Source of the DNA: Anaeramoeba ignava
Taxonomy: Eukaryota; Metamonada; Anaeramoebidae
Assembly (NCBI GenBank): GCA_028826165.1
Contig: JAPDFW010000115.1
Coordinates: 62,001 to 126,000 of the forward strand
Length of the DNA: 64,000 bases
Direction of reading: 5' to 3'
Made by a program: the position numbers and the translations under genes. The notes under the pieces were generated by a model. It made no database searches. It saw nothing but the letters and a program-made list of their open reading frames with translations, and had not been told where the DNA came from. This document shows positions 45,201-53,952 of this stretch, one piece after another (position 1 is the first letter of the stretch; every line of letters begins with the position of its first letter).

Positions 45201-48200
45201 GAAATTAAATATTTAATAATTTGAAGTGAAATATTTGGATTTAAACATGCAATATGTAAAATTGTTTCATTTTGATTTGTTTTTGAATTAATATCAATTT
45301 CTGATGAAATCAAATATTTAATAATTTCAAGTGAAATATTTGGATTTTTACATGCATAATGTAAAATTGTTTCATTTTGTTTTGTTTTTGAATTAATATC
45401 AATTCTTGATGAAATCAAATATTTAATAATTTCAAGTGAAATATTTGGATTTTTACATGCATAATGTAAAATTGTTTCATTTTGATTTGTTTTTGAATTA
45501 ATATCAATTCCTGATGAAATTAAATATTTAATAATTTCATTTGTTGAATTATTGCAAAAATAATCCAAAACTTCTTTATTTTGTTTTGTTTTTGAATTAA
45601 TATAAATTCCTTTTAAAATTAAATATTCAATAATTTGAAGTGAAATATTTGGATTTGGATTTTTGTATGCATAATGTAAAATTGTTTCATTTTGATTTGT
45701 TTTTGAATTAATATCAATTTCTGATGAAATTAAATATTTAATAATTGGAAGTGAAATATTTGGATTTTTACATGCATAATGTAAAATTGTTTCGTTTTGA
45801 TTTGTTTTTGAATTAATATCAATTCCTGATGAAATTAAATATTCAATAATTGGAAGTGAAATATTTGGATTTGGATTTAAGCATGCATAATGTAAAATTG
45901 TTTCATTTTGATTTGTTTTTGAATTAATATTAATTCCTTTTGAAATTAAATATTTAATAATTTCAAGTGAAATATTTGGATTTTTACATGCATAATGTAA
46001 AATTGTTTCATTTTGATTTGTTTTTGAATTAATATCAATTCCTTTTAAAATTAAATATTTAATAACTTGAAGTGAAATATTTGGATTTTTACATGCATAA
46101 TGTAAAATTGTTTCATTTTGATTTGTTTTTGAATTAATATAAATTCCTTTTGAAATTAAATATTTAATAATTTCAACTGAAATATTTGGATTTAAACATG
46201 CATAATGTAAAATTGTTTCATTTTGATTTGTTTTTGAATTAATATCAATTCCTTTGGAAGTTAAATATTCAATAATTTCAACTGAAATATTTGGATTTAA
46301 GCATGCATAATGTAAAATTGTTTCATTTTGTTTTGTTTTTGAATTAATATCAATTTCTGATGAAATTAAATATTCAATAATTTGAACTGAAATATTTGGA
46401 TTTAAACATGCATAATGCAAAATTGTTTCATTTTGTTTTGTTTTTGAATTAATATCAATTTCTGATGAAATTAAATATTTAATAATTTGAAGTGAAATAT
46501 TTGGATTTTTACATGCATAATGTAAAATTGTTTCATTTTGATTTGTTTTTGAATTAATATCAATTTCTGATGAAATTAAATATTTAATAATTTCATTTGT
46601 TGAATTATTGCAAAAATAATCTAAAACTTCTTTATTTTGTTTTGTTTTTGAATTAATATAAATTCCTTTTAAAATTAAATATTCAATAATTTGAAGTGAA
46701 ATATTTGGATTTGGATTTTTGTATGCATAATATAAAATTGTTTCGTTTTGTTTTGTTTTTGAATTAATATCAATTCCTTTTGAAATTAAATATTTAATAA
46801 TTTTAAGTGAAATATTTGGATTTTTACATGCATAATGTAAAATTGTTTCATTTCGTTTTGTTTTTGAATTAATATTAATTCCTTTTGAAATTAAATATTT
46901 AATAATTTCAACTGAAATATTTGGATTTTTACATGCATAATGCAAAATTGTTTCATTTTGTTTTGTTTTTGAATTAATATTAATTCCTGATGAAATTAAA
47001 TATTTAATAATTTCAAGTGAAATATTTTGATTTTTACATGCATAATGTAAAATTGTTTCATTTTGATCATTTTCTTTTGAATTAATATCAATTTCTGATG
47101 AAATTAAATATTTAATAATTTCATTTGTTGAATTATTGCAAAAATAATCCAAAACTTCTTTATTTTGTTTTGTTTTTGAATTAATATAAATTCCTTTTAA
47201 AATTAAATATTCAATAATTTGAAGTGAAATATTTGGATTTGGATTTTGATAAGCATAATATAAAATTGTTTCGTTTTGATTTGTTTTTGAATTAATATCA
47301 ATTCCTTTTGAAATTAAATATTTAATAATTTTAACTGAAATATTTGGATTTTTACATGCATAATGTAAAATTGTTTCTTTTCGTTTTGTTTTTGAATTAA
47401 TATTAATTCCTGATGAAATTAAATATTCAATAATTTCAACTGAAATATTTGGATTTAAGCATGCAATATGTAAAGTTGTTTCATTTTGTTTTGTTTTTGA
47501 ATTAATATTAATTCCTGATGAAATTAAATATTTAATAATTTCATTTGTTGAATTATTGCAAAAATAATCCAAAACTTCTTTGTTTTGATTTGTTTTTGAA
47601 TTAATATTAATTCCTTTTAAAATTAAATATTCAATAATTTGAAGTGAAATATTTGGATTTGGATTTTTGTATGCATAATATAAAATTGTTTCATTTTGAT
47701 TTGTTTTTGAATTAATATTAATTCCTGATGAAATTAAATATTTAATAATTGGAAGTGAAATATTTGGATTTAAGCATGCATAATGTAAAGCTGTTTCATT
47801 TTGTTTTGTTTTTGAATTAATATTAATTCCTTTTGAAATTAAATATTTAATAATTGGAAGTGAAATATTTTTATTTGGATTTTTACATGCATAATGTAAA
47901 ATTGTTTCGTTTTGATTTGTTTTTGAATTAATATAAATTCTTGATGAAAGTAAATATTTAATAATTTCAAGTGAAATATTTGGATTTAAGCATGCATAAT
48001 GTAAAATTGTTTCATTTTGATTTGTTTTTGAATTAATATCAATTCTTGATGAAATTAAATATTTAATAATTGGAAGTGAAATATTTTTATTTAGATTTAA
48101 ACATGCATAATGTAAAGCTGTTTCATTCCAATTTGTTTTTGAATTAATATAAATTCTTGATGAAATTAAATATTTAATAATTGGAAGTGAAATATTTGGA

Positions 48201-49147
48201 TTTAAACATGCAATATGTAAAATTGTTTCATTTTGATTTGTTTTTGAACTAATATCAATTCTTGATGAAATTAAATATTCAATAATTTCAACTGAAATAT
48301 TTGGATTTTTACATGCATAATGTAAAATTGTTTCATTTTGATTTGTTTTTGAATTAATATTAATTCCTTTTGAAATTAAATATTTAATAATTTCAACTGA
48401 AATATTTGGATTTTTACATGCAATATGTAAAATTGTTTCATTTTTATTTGTTTTTGAATTAATATAAATTCTTGATGAAATTAAATATTTAATAATTTCA
48501 AGTGAAATATTTGGATTTAAACAAGCATAATGTAAAGCTGTTTCATTTTGATTTGTTTTTGAATTAATATAAATTCCTGATGAAATTAAATATTTAATAA
48601 TTTCAAGTGAAATATTTTTATTTAGATTTAAACATGCATAATGTAAAACTGTTTCATTTTGATTTGTTTTTGAATTAATATCAATTCTTGATGAAATTAA
48701 ATATTTAATAATTGGAAGTGAAATATTTGGATTTAAACATGCAATATGTAAAGTTGTTTCATTTTGTTTTGTTTTTGAATTAATATCAATTCCTGATGAA
48801 ATTAAATATTTAATAATTTCAAGTGAAATATTTGGATTTTTACATGCATAATGTAAAGCTGTTTCATTTTGATTTGTTTTTGAATTAATATCAATTCCTG
48901 ATGAAATTAAATATTCGATAATTTCAAGTGAAATATTAGGATTTAAACATGCAATATGTAATGAATTTCTTCTTTTTTCATTAATTAAATTTAGATTTGC
49001 ACCTTTTGAAATTAAAAGTTGAATTATTTCTTTTGAAACTTGTTTTTCTATTGCAAAATGCAAAATTGGTTTTTGTTCTTTTATTAATTGATTTTCTGGA
49101 ATTGTTTCAATTTCTTTTAATTCTTGAAAATTGTTTTCTTCAATCAT
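39284..49147 (-). CDS. Giant ankyrin-array protein (about 85-90 repeats) with BTB domain
   Basis: An uninterrupted 3287-codon ORF without introns. After MIEENNFQELKEIE the protein is ankyrin repeats of mostly 35 residues to about residue 3090 (consensus ETILHYACKNPNISLEIIKY, LISSGIDINSKTNQN), then a first BTB domain (LKSNEFTDIEIKCNDGEIIK). It ends early at YDLFEKQDLI, where a one-base loss displaces the second BTB. At intervals a variant repeat, LDYFCNNSTNEIIKYLIS, appears (12 copies), usually just after a lengthened NPNPNISLQIIEYLILKG repeat, marking higher-order units. DNA repeats are nearly identical over the array, which suggests recent expansion and gene conversion. Probably a cytoplasmic scaffold or ubiquitin-ligase adaptor with a very large solenoid. 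Closest relative in the window: the 17218 gene. Confidence 0.85.
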   Translation of the reverse strand: MIEENNFQELKEIETIPENQLIKEQKPILHFAIEKQVSKEIIQLLISKGANLNLINEKRRNSLHIACLNPNISLEIIEYLISSGIDINSKTNQNETALHYACKNPNISLEIIKYLISSGIDINSKTKQNETTLHIACLNPNISLPIIKYLISSRIDINSKTNQNETVLHYACLNLNKNISLEIIKYLISSGIYINSKTNQNETALHYACLNPNISLEIIKYLISSRIYINSKTNKNETILHIACKNPNISVEIIKYLISKGININSKTNQNETILHYACKNPNISVEIIEYLISSRIDISSKTNQNETILHIACLNPNISLPIIKYLISSRIYINSKTNWNETALHYACLNLNKNISLPIIKYLISSRIDINSKTNQNETILHYACLNPNISLEIIKYLLSSRIYINSKTNQNETILHYACKNPNKNISLPIIKYLISKGININSKTKQNETALHYACLNPNISLPIIKYLISSGININSKTNQNETILYYAYKNPNPNISLQIIEYLILKGININSKTNQNKEVLDYFCNNSTNEIIKYLISSGININSKTKQNETTLHIACLNPNISVEIIEYLISSGININSKTKRKETILHYACKNPNISVKIIKYLISKGIDINSKTNQNETILYYAYQNPNPNISLQIIEYLILKGIYINSKTKQNKEVLDYFCNNSTNEIIKYLISSEIDINSKENDQNETILHYACKNQNISLEIIKYLISSGININSKTKQNETILHYACKNPNISVEIIKYLISKGININSKTKRNETILHYACKNPNISLKIIKYLISKGIDINSKTKQNETILYYAYKNPNPNISLQIIEYLILKGIYINSKTKQNKEVLDYFCNNSTNEIIKYLISSEIDINSKTNQNETILHYACKNPNISLQIIKYLISSEIDINSKTKQNETILHYACLNPNISVQIIEYLISSEIDINSKTKQNETILHYACLNPNISVEIIEYLTSKGIDINSKTNQNETILHYACLNPNISVEIIKYLISKGIYINSKTNQNETILHYACKNPNISLQVIKYLILKGIDINSKTNQNETILHYACKNPNISLEIIKYLISKGININSKTNQNETILHYACLNPNPNISLPIIEYLISSGIDINSKTNQNETILHYACKNPNISLPIIKYLISSEIDINSKTNQNETILHYAYKNPNPNISLQIIEYLILKGIYINSKTKQNKEVLDYFCNNSTNEIIKYLISSGIDINSKTNQNETILHYACKNPNISLEIIKYLISSRIDINSKTKQNETILHYACKNPNISLEIIKYLISSEIDINSKTNQNETILHIACLNPNISLQIIKYLISSGININSKTNQNETILHYACKNPNISVEIIKYLISSRIDINSKTNQNETILHYACKNPNISLPIIEYLISSEIDINSKTKRKETILHYACLNPNISLKIIKYLISKGIDINSKTNQNETILHYAYKNPNPNISLQIIEYLILKGININSITNQNKEFLDYFCNNSTNEIIKYLISSGIDINSKTNQNETILHIACKNPNISVEIIKYLISSGIDINSKTNQNETILHYACKNPNISVEIIKYLISSGIDINSKTNQNETILHYACLNPNISVQIIKYLISSGININSITNQNETVLDYFCNNSTNEIIKYLISSGININSKTKQNETILHYACLNPNISLEIIEYLISSGIDINSKTKQNETILHYACKNPNISVEIIKYLISLGIDINSKTNQNETVLHYAYKNPNISLQIIEYLILKGIYINSKTKQNKEVLDYFCNNSTNEIIKYLISSGIDINSKENDQNETILHYACKNQNISVEIIKYLISSGIDINSKTNQNETILHYACKNPNISVEIIKYLISSRIDINSKTNQNETILHYACLNPNISLQIIKYLISTGIDINSKTKQNETILHYAYQNPNPNISLQIIEYLILKGIYINSKTKQNKEVLDYFCNNSTNEIIKYLISSGIDINSKENDQNETILHYACKNQNISVEIIKYLISSGIDINSKTNQNETILHYACKNPNISVEIIKYLISSGIDINSITKQNETALHIACLNPNISLEIIKYLISKGININSKTKQNETILHYAYQNPNPNISLQIIEYLILKGIYINSKTKQNEEVLDYFCNNSTNEIIKYLISSEIDINSKTNQNETILHYACKNPNISLEMIEYLISSGIDINSKTNQNETILHYACKNPNISVEIIKYLISSGIDINSKTNQNETILHYACKNKNISLQIIEYLISSEIDINSKTNQNETALHYACKNPNISLQIIKYLISSGININSKTKQNETILHYAYQNPNPNISLQIIEYLILKGIYINSKTKQNKEVLDYFCNNSTNEIIKYLISSGIDINSKTNQNETILHYACLNPNISLQIIEYLISSGIDINSKTNQNETILHYACKNPNISLPIIKYLISSGIDINSKTNQNETILHYAYKNPNISLEIIKYLISSGIDINSKTNQNETILHIACKNPNISLKIIKYLISSRIDINSKTNQNETVLHYACLNPNISLQIIKYLISSGIDINSKTNQNETALHYACKNPNISLKIIKYLISSRIDINSKTNQNETILHYVCKNPNISLQIIEYLISKGININSKTNQNETILHYACLNINISLQIIKYLILKGIDINSKTNQNETILHYACKNPNISVEIIKYLISKGININSKTNYNETILHYACLNPNISLPIIEYLISSGIDINSKTNQNETILHYACKNPNISLPIIKYLISSEIDINSKTNQNETILHYAYQNPNPNISLQIIEYLILKGIYINSKTKQNKEVLDYFCNNSTNEIIKYLISSGIDINSKTNQNETILHIACLNPNISFEIIKYLISSGIDINSKTNQNETVLHIACLNPNISLQIIKYLISSGIDINSKTNQNKTILHYACLNPNISVEIIKYLISSGININSKTNYNETILHYACLNPNISLPIIKYLISSGIDINSKTNQNKTVLHYACLNPNISVEIIKYLISSGININSKTNQNETVLHYAYQNPNPNISLQIIEYLISKGIDINSKTKQNKEVLDYFCNNSTNEIIKYLISSEININSKTNQNETALHIACKNPNISLQIIKYLISKGININSKTKQKKTILHYACLNPNISVEIIKYLISKGIDINSKTNQNETALYYACQNKNIPLMKLLMINGGNVFDLKDDEINQEMIDLFPKIYSFNEDLNNFLKSNEFTDIEIKCNDGEIIKAHHLILLTRFDNNQTNLTRFINICRRKPKKDIQLALNFLYTGFVNFDYFLQRFQNLINFKNQIQEKKQIQDEREKEKMKEIEIEEIEKGLTYDLFEKQDLI

Positions 49148-49579
49148 TTGCCAAATATCTTCAATCTCTTTAATATCTTTAATATCTTTATTATCTTTAT
49201 TATCTTTATTATCTTTATTATCTTTATTATCTTTATTATCTTTATTATCTTTATTATCTTTATTATCTTTATTATCTTTTTATTCTTTATTATCTTTATT
49301 ATCTTTAATATCTTTAATATCTTTAATATCTTTAATATCTTTATTATCTTTAATATCTTTATTATATTTAATATCTTTATTATATTTATTATCTTTATTA
49401 TCTTTATTATCTTTATTATCTTTATTATCTTTATTATCTTTAATATCTTTATTATCTTTAATATCTTTATTATCTTTATTATCTTTATTATCTTTATTAT
49501 CTTTATTATCTTTATTATCTTTAATATCTTTAATATCTTTATTATCTTTATTAACTTGATCAACTTGTTGATTGTTCAT
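49148..49579 (-). other. KDN/KDI microsatellite, probable N-terminal extension of the giant ankyrin gene
   Basis: On the minus strand an ATG at 49577-49579 opens MNNQQVDQVNKDNKDIKD and continues as KDN/KDI repeats (GATAATAAA units) in the same frame as the ankyrin ORF (offset 432 bases). A single TAA at 49280-49282 interrupts it, where the repeat reads AAAGAATAAAAAGAT instead of AAAGATAATAAAGAT. Below the stop the frame is open through KDIKEIEDIWQ into the annotated methionine at 49147. So the real start may be 49579 with a repeat-slippage lesion, or 49147 may be used as it stands. Confidence 0.55.
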
Positions 49580-50199
49580 TTTTTTTTTTGTTTGTTTTGT
49601 TTTGTTTTTGTTTGTTTGTTTGTTTTTTGTGTTTGTTTTTGTATATTTGTTTTTGTTTTTTTGTTTTTGTTTTTGTTTTTGTTTTTTTTTTTTTTATTAA
49701 AATAAAAATGGAAAAAATTTATTTTTTAATTTTTAATTTTTGAATTTAAAAAGCTTTTGTTTGTTTGTTTGTTTGTTTTGTTTGTTTGTTTGTTTGTTTG
49801 TTTGTTTGTTTGTTTTTTGTTTGTTTTTGTTTGTTTGTTTGTTTTTTTTTGTTTTTTTGTTTTTTTTTGTTTGTTTGTTTTTTTGAATTTTGTTTGTTTG
49901 TTTTTTGTTTGTTTTGTTTGTTTGTTTTTTGTTTTTGTTTTTTGTTTTGTTTTTTGTTTTTTTGTTTTTTTGTTTGTTTGTTTGTTTGTTTGTTTGTTTG
50001 TTTGTTTGTTTGTTTGTTTGTTTGTTTGTTTGTTTGTTTGTTTGTTTGTTTGTTTGTTTGTTTGTTTGTTTGTTTGTTTGTTTGTTTTGTTTGTTTGTTT
50101 GTTTTGTTTGTTTTTGTTTGTTTGTTTGTTTGTTTGTTTGTTTGTTTGTTTGTTTGTTTGTTTGTTTGTTTGTTTTGTTTGTTTTGTTTGTTTTTTAAA
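49580..50199. repeat. T-rich spacer and large (TTTG)n array
   Basis: 49580-49740 is T/G-rich with no gene. From about 49757 to 50195 TTTG units dominate, with a pure block of about 30 units near 49970-50085. It ends five bases before the stop of the HECT gene. Frames through it read KQTNKQTN or FVCLFVCL and are artefacts. It corresponds to the smaller array at 21517-21640. Confidence 0.85.
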
Positions 50200-53100
50200 T
50201 TAAACAAAACCAAAACCTTTTGTTTCATTAATAGCATAAAGTAATCTTTCTCTCATAATTTGAGAATTTTGATATTCAGGTAAATCAAGTTGATTAAAAC
50301 AAGTATGAGCAGTAGGAAGTCTTTCAGTATCTCTAGTTCTATGAATTTGAAGTTTTTGTAAACCATGCATTCCTTGAAGAGCAGAAAATCCATCAAGAGG
50401 AACTTTAGAAGTTCCAGTAATAAAAAGAAGAAGTTTAGCTCTTTCTTCTTGATCAAAAGATTCAACAATTTCCCAAAACCATTTGATTTCTTGACTTGAA
50501 GCTGTATATCCTTGATAAACAATGTTTTCTTTTAGATCTTTTATATCAATAGTTGGAAGACCCGAAATCAATAATTCAAGTTCATTTTCATCAAAAATAG
50601 AAATCATTTCGTGTGGGATTATGGAATAAAACCCTTGAAGAAAAGAATCGGTTTGAATTTGGATTGCTTTTGTCATTTTGAGCTCGCAAATCAATTTAAC
50701 ATATTCTCTTTTATTTTCTTCATTCACTTGAATATTTCTTCCATTAGGAATTAAGTCAACAATAGTGGATTGTCCAAGTTCATCAAAATCAGCTGAAAAA
50801 GTTAGATCAAGAACATCAGTGATATCATTTTCAAGCATCCATTTAAGATTTTTATAATATTCGTTATCAATAGCTTCCATATCATGATAAGTAACTGGTA
50901 TTTTAAGCATGTGTTTATAAAATGAACGAGTAAAATAAGCATCCAAATAAACTCCATCTCGTATTGCTTTTCCTATTACTTTTCCAATTACATTGAAATA
51001 GTCAAGATGATCAGGATTTATATATGAAAATCGATTTGGTTGATATGTTGAATCCTTCTTGTTTGTAGGTGTAAATAAAGCATATCCAGGATTGAACATT
51101 GCTTTTGTTAATGTTGAATACCAATCTCGTGTAACTCCTCCTATATCAACTGCTTCTTCTCCTGTGAATTGAACTCTAAATGGTGATTTTAATTCCTCTA
51201 ATTTTCTGTGACGAAGTTGATGGAATGTATCTTCTAATACATGCTGTCTTCTCACTGATAATGATACTCTTCCATGATAATATCGATTATTTAAATCTGG
51301 TTCTTGTATTTTTTCAAAGAAATATTTCCTTTTATTATCAAAATCAAGTAATTTAGGTGTATTTTTCAATCTACTGAATGAAGTATTGAGAAGAGATGGA
51401 TTATCATGAATAAGATCATTGATTAATTTACGATGTGTATTTACAAAACTAGTGAAAATATCTGGTGATAAATTATCAAGATTAGTATAAGAATGAGATG
51501 ATGTTAATACAAGAGATTCAAATAATTCTTTTTCTTTTTCTTTTTCTTTTTCTTCTTTTTTCTCTTCTTTTTCTTTCTCTTCTTTTTCTTCACGTTGTTT
51601 TGGTCCATTTAAAATAAAGAAAATTTCAATAAGTGAAAGAAGTGGTTCAATTAATTTCATTGTTGTTGTGGTTGTTCTTTTGATATATTGTGGTTCTCTT
51701 GCTCTATCATAATCTTCTTCAAATGAATCTGAATAAAATGAAAATGGATTTCTTGGTTGATTTCTTGATCTTTCTCTTGTAAGTGTGATTTTTTGATTTT
51801 CTTTCTTCTCAATTTTTGGTGCTGCATTGTTTTGTATTTGAAGAATTGAATACAAACAATCATTCAAAATTTTCCAAAGTTCTTCAAATTTTAATTGAGA
51901 TCTGATATAATTGATATAATATTCTTGTTTTTTTTCAGATTCTAATTTTGGATCTTGATTTGATATTTCTTTATCTAAATCTTCATCAGAAAATCCTATT
52001 TTGGTTATTATTGAATCAAGTGTTTTTATAACTCGAAGGAAATTTGTGTTTCTAATTTTTGTGTGTTGAGAAAATGTTGGTAAATCTTTTAGTTTTTTTT
52101 CAACTGCTTCATGTAAATCTTGTTGATATTTTTTCAAGTTTCCTTGTAGAATTGTTGATAATCTATTGGAAACATGAATTAATTTTGAAATGAGGATTTT
52201 TCGATTTTGTAAATTTTGTGAAACTCCTTCTAAAATTATCATTGTGTTATCAAATTCTGGTTTTTGTAAATTATCAATAAGTAAAACATTAACGAATGAT
52301 TTTAAATAATTTGGAGGAATATAAGGAATTGGAATTTCTTCAACTTTCTTCTCTTCAATTTTCTCTTCTTCTTTTTTTTTCTCTTCAACTTTTTCTTTTT
52401 CTTTTTCTTCTTCTTCTTGTTTTTTTGTTTTCTTTTTCTTTGTGAAATGAGAAATTATTTTTGAAAGGAAAATTAATAATTTAGAAACTAACATTTCTTG
52501 AGTTGAAGAAAATGCTGGTTTTGTAAATAAATTCATTAATTTAGCAAATGGAGAAAGTTGAGAATCATTTAATTGATTTTCTTGATTTTCTTGATTTGAA
52601 ATTATATTTTCTTTTGATGTTTGAATTTCAGAACTTTCTTTAATTAGAAAATCACAAACAGATTTAATTTGGGAAAGATAAATAAGATAATCCAAAACTT
52701 GACCAATAACTTGATTTGAAATTACTTTTTCATTAATTTTCTTTTCTTCAATTTGAATATTATTATTATTATTGTTGTTATTATCAATATTATCACTATT
52801 ATTTTCTAAAGTTGAGAATCCAATATTTTTAATAAATTCATTTTCAGTTGTAATATTTGAAAAAAAAGTTTCTTGATGAATTGGACCTTTTTGATACCAA
52901 ATATCATCCAAATCTTTATCAGAACATCCCAAAACAGATAATAAAATTTCAAGTAAATTTTCTCGAGAAATATTATGAATACATAAATGTCTTAAAATTC
53001 TTTTCAATAAATTTGATTCTTTTGAAGATAGATCAGAAATTAATCTTATAGCATTTGTGATATTTTGGATTCCAGATTCATTTATTAATGGTGGTTCTTT

Positions 53101-53952
53101 ATTCATTTCTTCTATTTGTTGTTTCATGATTAAATTGATAACATTTGCATTTTCATGAATACTTTCATATTTTTTCATTTTGGATTTCATTGATTGACTT
53201 GATAATCCAAAAGGATTTCTGAAGTTAACTTCTTCTCTAACAGTTTGTGCTTCTGCAACTAAATGTGGAGGAAGAGATGCCAAGAATGTTTCATCACAAG
53301 TCAAATAAACTTCTCTTCGAAGATCTTGAGGTAAAGAAGCAACAAATGTTGCATTATCCATAGCATTTTGTTGAGGTTGAACAGGATTTCTTTCTCTATT
53401 TTCTTGTTGAAGGATTTCTTGTGCAATATCTTCAGGAAGAGAAGCAAGAAACAAATCTCTTTCTGTTTGTTCTTGATTTTCTGTTTGATTTTCTGTTTGA
53501 TTTTCTGTTTGATTTTGATTTTGATTTTGATTTTGAGTTTGTTGATTTTGAGTTTGATTTTGTTCTTGATTTTGTTCTTGAGTTTGATTTTGTTCTTGAG
53601 TTTGAGTTTGTTTTCTTTTTTGTGATTTTTCACTTAAATGTTGAGCAATAACTTCATTTCTAATATCTTCAGGAAGTTCAGCTAAAATTGACATATCTAA
53701 ATCACCTAAATCATCTTGTTCTAAAGTATTTTCAACTTTTGTTTCTTTTTCAACTTTTGTTTCATCTTTTATTTCATCTTTTATTTCTTTTTCATCTTTT
53801 ATTTCTTTTATTTCTTTTTCATCTTTTATTTCTGTTTTTATTTCATCTTTTATTTCTTTTTCATCTTTTATTTCTTTTTCATCTTTTATTTTTTTTTCAT
53901 CTTTTTTTATTTCATCTTTTATTTCATCTTTTTTTTTTGTTTTTTTTTTCAT
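50200..53952 (-). CDS. HUWE1/TOM1-like HECT E3 ligase, C-terminal part
   Basis: A 1250-codon ORF holding the 3' part of a giant HECT ubiquitin ligase. Near its start are (L/F)ASLPxDLRxEV repeats (AELPEDIRNEV, ASLPEDIAQEI, ASLPQDLRREV, ASLPPHLVAEA), the ubiquitin-binding UBM-type motifs of HUWE1/TOM1. Acidic and glutamate-rich spacers follow, and the HECT domain fills the last about 350 residues (FRVQFTGEEAVDIGGVTRDW, YINPDHLDYFNVIGKVIGKA). The catalytic cysteine is in LPTAHTCFNQLDLPEY (Cys1218 of this ORF, codon at 50299-50301). The end is KGFGFV, close to the family's EGFG-type tail. HECT ligases carry ubiquitin as a thioester on this cysteine before passing it to substrate. The ORF's first residues lie in a KDE-repeat tract, so its methionine at 53952 is unlikely to be the true start of the protein. 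Confidence 0.9.
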   Translation of the reverse strand: MKKKTKKKDEIKDEIKKDEKKIKDEKEIKDEKEIKDEIKTEIKDEKEIKEIKDEKEIKDEIKDETKVEKETKVENTLEQDDLGDLDMSILAELPEDIRNEVIAQHLSEKSQKRKQTQTQEQNQTQEQNQEQNQTQNQQTQNQNQNQNQTENQTENQTENQEQTERDLFLASLPEDIAQEILQQENRERNPVQPQQNAMDNATFVASLPQDLRREVYLTCDETFLASLPPHLVAEAQTVREEVNFRNPFGLSSQSMKSKMKKYESIHENANVINLIMKQQIEEMNKEPPLINESGIQNITNAIRLISDLSSKESNLLKRILRHLCIHNISRENLLEILLSVLGCSDKDLDDIWYQKGPIHQETFFSNITTENEFIKNIGFSTLENNSDNIDNNNNNNNNIQIEEKKINEKVISNQVIGQVLDYLIYLSQIKSVCDFLIKESSEIQTSKENIISNQENQENQLNDSQLSPFAKLMNLFTKPAFSSTQEMLVSKLLIFLSKIISHFTKKKKTKKQEEEEKEKEKVEEKKKEEEKIEEKKVEEIPIPYIPPNYLKSFVNVLLIDNLQKPEFDNTMIILEGVSQNLQNRKILISKLIHVSNRLSTILQGNLKKYQQDLHEAVEKKLKDLPTFSQHTKIRNTNFLRVIKTLDSIITKIGFSDEDLDKEISNQDPKLESEKKQEYYINYIRSQLKFEELWKILNDCLYSILQIQNNAAPKIEKKENQKITLTRERSRNQPRNPFSFYSDSFEEDYDRAREPQYIKRTTTTTMKLIEPLLSLIEIFFILNGPKQREEKEEKEKEEKKEEKEKEKEKELFESLVLTSSHSYTNLDNLSPDIFTSFVNTHRKLINDLIHDNPSLLNTSFSRLKNTPKLLDFDNKRKYFFEKIQEPDLNNRYYHGRVSLSVRRQHVLEDTFHQLRHRKLEELKSPFRVQFTGEEAVDIGGVTRDWYSTLTKAMFNPGYALFTPTNKKDSTYQPNRFSYINPDHLDYFNVIGKVIGKAIRDGVYLDAYFTRSFYKHMLKIPVTYHDMEAIDNEYYKNLKWMLENDITDVLDLTFSADFDELGQSTIVDLIPNGRNIQVNEENKREYVKLICELKMTKAIQIQTDSFLQGFYSIIPHEMISIFDENELELLISGLPTIDIKDLKENIVYQGYTASSQEIKWFWEIVESFDQEERAKLLLFITGTSKVPLDGFSALQGMHGLQKLQIHRTRDTERLPTAHTCFNQLDLPEYQNSQIMRERLLYAINETKGFGFV

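Noticed and set aside
39284..49147. CRISPR-like or satellite array
   Set aside because: The regular 105-bp repeats are codon-phased ankyrin repeats in one continuous frame, with no short repeat/variable spacer pattern.
49746..50244. KQTNKQTN and VCLFVCLF ORFs
   Set aside because: Six-frame artefacts of the TTTG array; part overlaps the HECT gene end in a wrong frame.
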